Shown here piece after piece: positions 61,826 through 64,000 of a stretch of DNA of 64,000 nt. The position numbers and the translations under genes are program-made. This stretch comes from Pseudomonas abietaniphila (lineage in GTDB: Bacteria > Pseudomonadota > Gammaproteobacteria > Pseudomonadales > Pseudomonadaceae): assembly GCF_900100795.1 (NCBI RefSeq), contig NZ_FNCO01000008.1, forward strand, positions 248,001 through 312,000, given 5' to 3'. The stretch's first letter is position 1. Every line of letters begins with the position of its first letter. Below the pieces are notes generated by a model that was given only the letters and a program-made list of their open reading frames with translations, ran no database searches and was not told where the DNA came from.

Positions 61826-63288
61826 TGTCCTTTAACTTGAGCAAGATTTTCTCCCAGAGCGATCGCGACCTGTTGATTCGCGAACTGACGCTGGACAGCC
61901 GTAAGGTGCGTCCGGGCGATCTGTTTCTGGCGATTCCGGGTCTGAAGGTCGATGGGCGCGACCACATTACCGACGCCATCGCTCATGGTGCCGCCGCTGT
62001 CGCCTATGAAGTCGAAGGCGCCAAGGTGCTTCCGATCACTGATATCCCGATGATTCCGGTCAAAGGGCTGGCTGGGCAGCTGTCGGACATCGCCGGCCGT
62101 TTTTACGGCGACCCGAGTCGCGCCATGAACCTGGTCGGGGTGACCGGCACGAACGGCAAGACCAGCGTCACTCAACTGATTGCGCAGGCCCTGGACAAAC
62201 TGGGTCAGCATTGCGGGCTGATCGGTACGCTGGGGACGGGTTTCTACAGCGATTTGAAAAGTGGTATCCACACCACACCTGATCCGATTTCCGTTCAGTC
62301 CACTATCTACGACCTGAAAAAGGCGGGTGCCAAAGCCATCGCCATGGAAGTGTCGTCGCACGGTCTGGATCAGGGTCGTGTAACGGCGTTGGCATTCGAC
62401 GTTGCCGTCATGACCAACCTGTCGCGTGATCATCTGGATTATCACGGCACGATGGAAGCCTATGGTGCCGCCAAGGCCAAGCTGTTTGCCTGGAACGACC
62501 TGCGTTGCCGCGTGATCAACCTTGACGACGCGTTCGGCCGCCAGCTGGCAGCCGCGCCTCATGCATCGCGCCTGATCACGTATAGCCAGGAAGACAGCAG
62601 CGCCTATCTGTTCTGCCGCGACGCGCATTTCGATGACGATGGCGTGCGCGCCACGCTCGTGACGCCGCAAGGCGATCACGCCCTGCGCAGCAGTCTGCTG
62701 GGTCGCTTCAACCTGAGTAACGTGCTGGCTGCGGTCGGCGCGTTGATGGGCCTTGATTACCCGCTGGACGACATTCTTAAAGTGCTGCCGAGCCTAGAAG
62801 GCCCGGTTGGTCGCATGCAGCGTCTGGGCGGCGGGTCGCGTCCATTGGTGGTCGTTGATTACGCCCACACGCCGGATGCGCTGGAAAAAGTACTCGCAGC
62901 ATTGCGCCCGCATGCCAAAGGGCAACTGACCTGCCTGTTCGGCTGCGGGGGCGATCGTGATCGCGGCAAACGCCCGTTGATGGCCGAAGTGGTCGAGCGT
63001 CTGGCCGACAAGGTCCTGGTGACCGACGACAACCCGAGAACAGAAGACCCTGTGCGTATCTTCGACGACATTCGGGCGGGCTTCAGCGCGGTGGATAACG
63101 TCGCGTTCGTCGCCGGTCGTGGTCAGGCCATCGCGCAGATCATCGCTCAGGCCCACGCTGCCGACGTGATCGTGCTGGCTGGCAAGGGGCACGAGGATTA
63201 CCAGGAAATCGATGGCCAGCGTCATCCGTTTTCCGATCTTGAAGAAGCCGCCAAGGCACTGGACGCATGGGAGGCTGCACATGCTTAA
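61825..63288 (+). CDS. murE: UDP-MurNAc-tripeptide synthetase MurE
   Basis: This 487-residue ligase adds meso-diaminopimelate to UDP-MurNAc-dipeptide. ATP-binding GTNGKTSVTQL is near residue 112, and the DNPRTED segment is the DAP-specificity motif. It overlaps murF by eight bases. Confidence 0.96.
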   Translation: MSFNLSKIFSQSDRDLLIRELTLDSRKVRPGDLFLAIPGLKVDGRDHITDAIAHGAAAVAYEVEGAKVLPITDIPMIPVKGLAGQLSDIAGRFYGDPSRAMNLVGVTGTNGKTSVTQLIAQALDKLGQHCGLIGTLGTGFYSDLKSGIHTTPDPISVQSTIYDLKKAGAKAIAMEVSSHGLDQGRVTALAFDVAVMTNLSRDHLDYHGTMEAYGAAKAKLFAWNDLRCRVINLDDAFGRQLAAAPHASRLITYSQEDSSAYLFCRDAHFDDDGVRATLVTPQGDHALRSSLLGRFNLSNVLAAVGALMGLDYPLDDILKVLPSLEGPVGRMQRLGGGSRPLVVVDYAHTPDALEKVLAALRPHAKGQLTCLFGCGGDRDRGKRPLMAEVVERLADKVLVTDDNPRTEDPVRIFDDIRAGFSAVDNVAFVAGRGQAIAQIIAQAHAADVIVLAGKGHEDYQEIDGQRHPFSDLEEAAKALDAWEAAHA

Positions 63289-64000
63289 GCCACTTTCGTT
63301 CAGCGAACTGTTGCTGCCACTCGACGCGCGTCGGGTCGGCGATGATTGCAGCTTTACCGGCGTCAGCATCGACAGCCGGGCAATCACTCCGGGTCAGGTG
63401 TTCGTGGCGCTCACCGGTCCGCGTTTCGACGGCCACGACTACCTCGATCAGGTTGCCGCCAAAGGTGCGGTAGGGGCATTGGTCGAGCGCGAAATTCCAG
63501 GCAGTTCGTTGCCACAACTGATCGTGGGCGACACTCGCAAGGCACTCGCTCAGTTGGGCGCGATGAACCGTAACGCCTTTATAGACAAGCCGGTGGCTGC
63601 CATCACCGGTTCCAGCGGGAAAACCACGGTCAAGGAAATGCTCGCGAGCATTCTGCGTACGCGGGGTCCAGTGCTGGCAACCCGTGGCAACCTGAATAAC
63701 GAACTGGGTGTTCCCCTCACCTTGCTCGAACTGTCGCCTGCGGTTGACGCGGCGGTCATCGAGCTGGGGGCCTCGCGGGTCGGCGAAATCGCCTTTACCG
63801 TCAGCCTGACCAAGCCTCACGTCGTGGTGCTCACCAACGCCGGGACCGCGCACGTCGGTGAATTCGGCGGGCCAGAGAAAATCGTCCAAGCCAAAGGCGA
63901 AATCATCGAAGGTCTTGATGCCCGCGGCGTTGCGGTGTTGAACCGCGACGACAAGGCCTTCGACATCTGGGTGGCCCGCGCTGCCGGCCGTAAAGTGCTG
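63281..64000 (+). CDS. murF: UDP-MurNAc-pentapeptide synthetase MurF, 3' end missing
   Basis: The visible part is 240 residues of a family of about 455, cut by the window end. It starts MLKPLSFSELLLPLDARRV inside the murE end. ITGSSGKTTVKEML is the ATP loop. The enzyme adds D-Ala-D-Ala to the tripeptide precursor. Confidence 0.94.
   Translation, partial: MLKPLSFSELLLPLDARRVGDDCSFTGVSIDSRAITPGQVFVALTGPRFDGHDYLDQVAAKGAVGALVEREIPGSSLPQLIVGDTRKALAQLGAMNRNAFIDKPVAAITGSSGKTTVKEMLASILRTRGPVLATRGNLNNELGVPLTLLELSPAVDAAVIELGASRVGEIAFTVSLTKPHVVVLTNAGTAHVGEFGGPEKIVQAKGEIIEGLDARGVAVLNRDDKAFDIWVARAAGRKVL

Overview
The window is chromosomal DNA from a Pseudomonas. The evidence is GC-rich coding sequence, an Entner-Doudoroff sugar block (glk, gltR-gtrS, gtsABCD, oprB, hexR, zwf-pgl-eda), an rpoN cluster, a cysNC fusion, petABC, algW and many Pseudomonas-type REP palindromes (GTAGGAGCGCGCTTGCCCGCGA family). 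The species cannot be fixed from the sequence alone. No phage, plasmid, CRISPR or tRNA signals were seen, and the gene content looks like core genome.

Region 1 (1-14.7 kb) takes up and oxidises glucose. It holds a partial glucokinase, the GltR/GtrS two-component system, the GtsABCD ABC transporter, the OprB porin, a hexose-6-phosphate mutarotase, the HexR repressor and the divergent zwf-pgl-eda operon. The leaders of gltR, gtsA and oprB each carry an AANAANAA motif of the kind bound by Hfq/Crc. A HexR-like operator lies before zwf, and a structured RNA-like element follows eda.

Region 2 (14.8-18.7 kb) is accessory in character: a class V aminotransferase, a DUF3820 protein, a DUF2383 four-helix protein behind a near-perfect sigma-54 promoter, and a membrane diguanylate cyclase.

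Region 3 (18.8-25.9 kb, minus strand) runs kdsD-kdsC-lptC-lptA-lptB-rpoN-hpf-ptsN-rapZ-ptsO and joins LPS synthesis and transport with sigma-54 and the nitrogen PTS. Region 4 (26.2-34.3 kb, plus strand) runs mlaFEDCB-ibaG-murA-hisG-hisD-hisC (outer-membrane lipid transport, peptidoglycan precursor, histidine).

Region 5 (34.4-47.6 kb) holds algW, a Nif3-family gene, cysD-cysNC, a repeat-rich gap with a small lipoprotein, yhcB/zapG, an alpha/beta hydrolase, trpS with a C-terminal extension, zapE, a GlxA-type regulator facing an acyl-CoA dehydrogenase, and a Tas-like aldo/keto reductase.

Region 6 (47.7-57.6 kb) carries rplM-rpsI, petABC and sspAB. It then has the minus-strand lpoA-yraN-gmhA/diaA-dolP group facing rsmI, the same order as in E. 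coli. Region 7 (57.7-64 kb) holds the RNase P RNA gene and the start of the division and cell wall cluster (mraZ-rsmH-ftsL-ftsI-murE-murF), with murF cut by the window end. I found no convincing new multi-gene system. The most interesting items are small: the RNA-like element after eda, the sigma-54 promoter, the small Cys-rich lipoprotein, the TrpS extension and the paired TTGTC sites before the acyl-CoA dehydrogenase.
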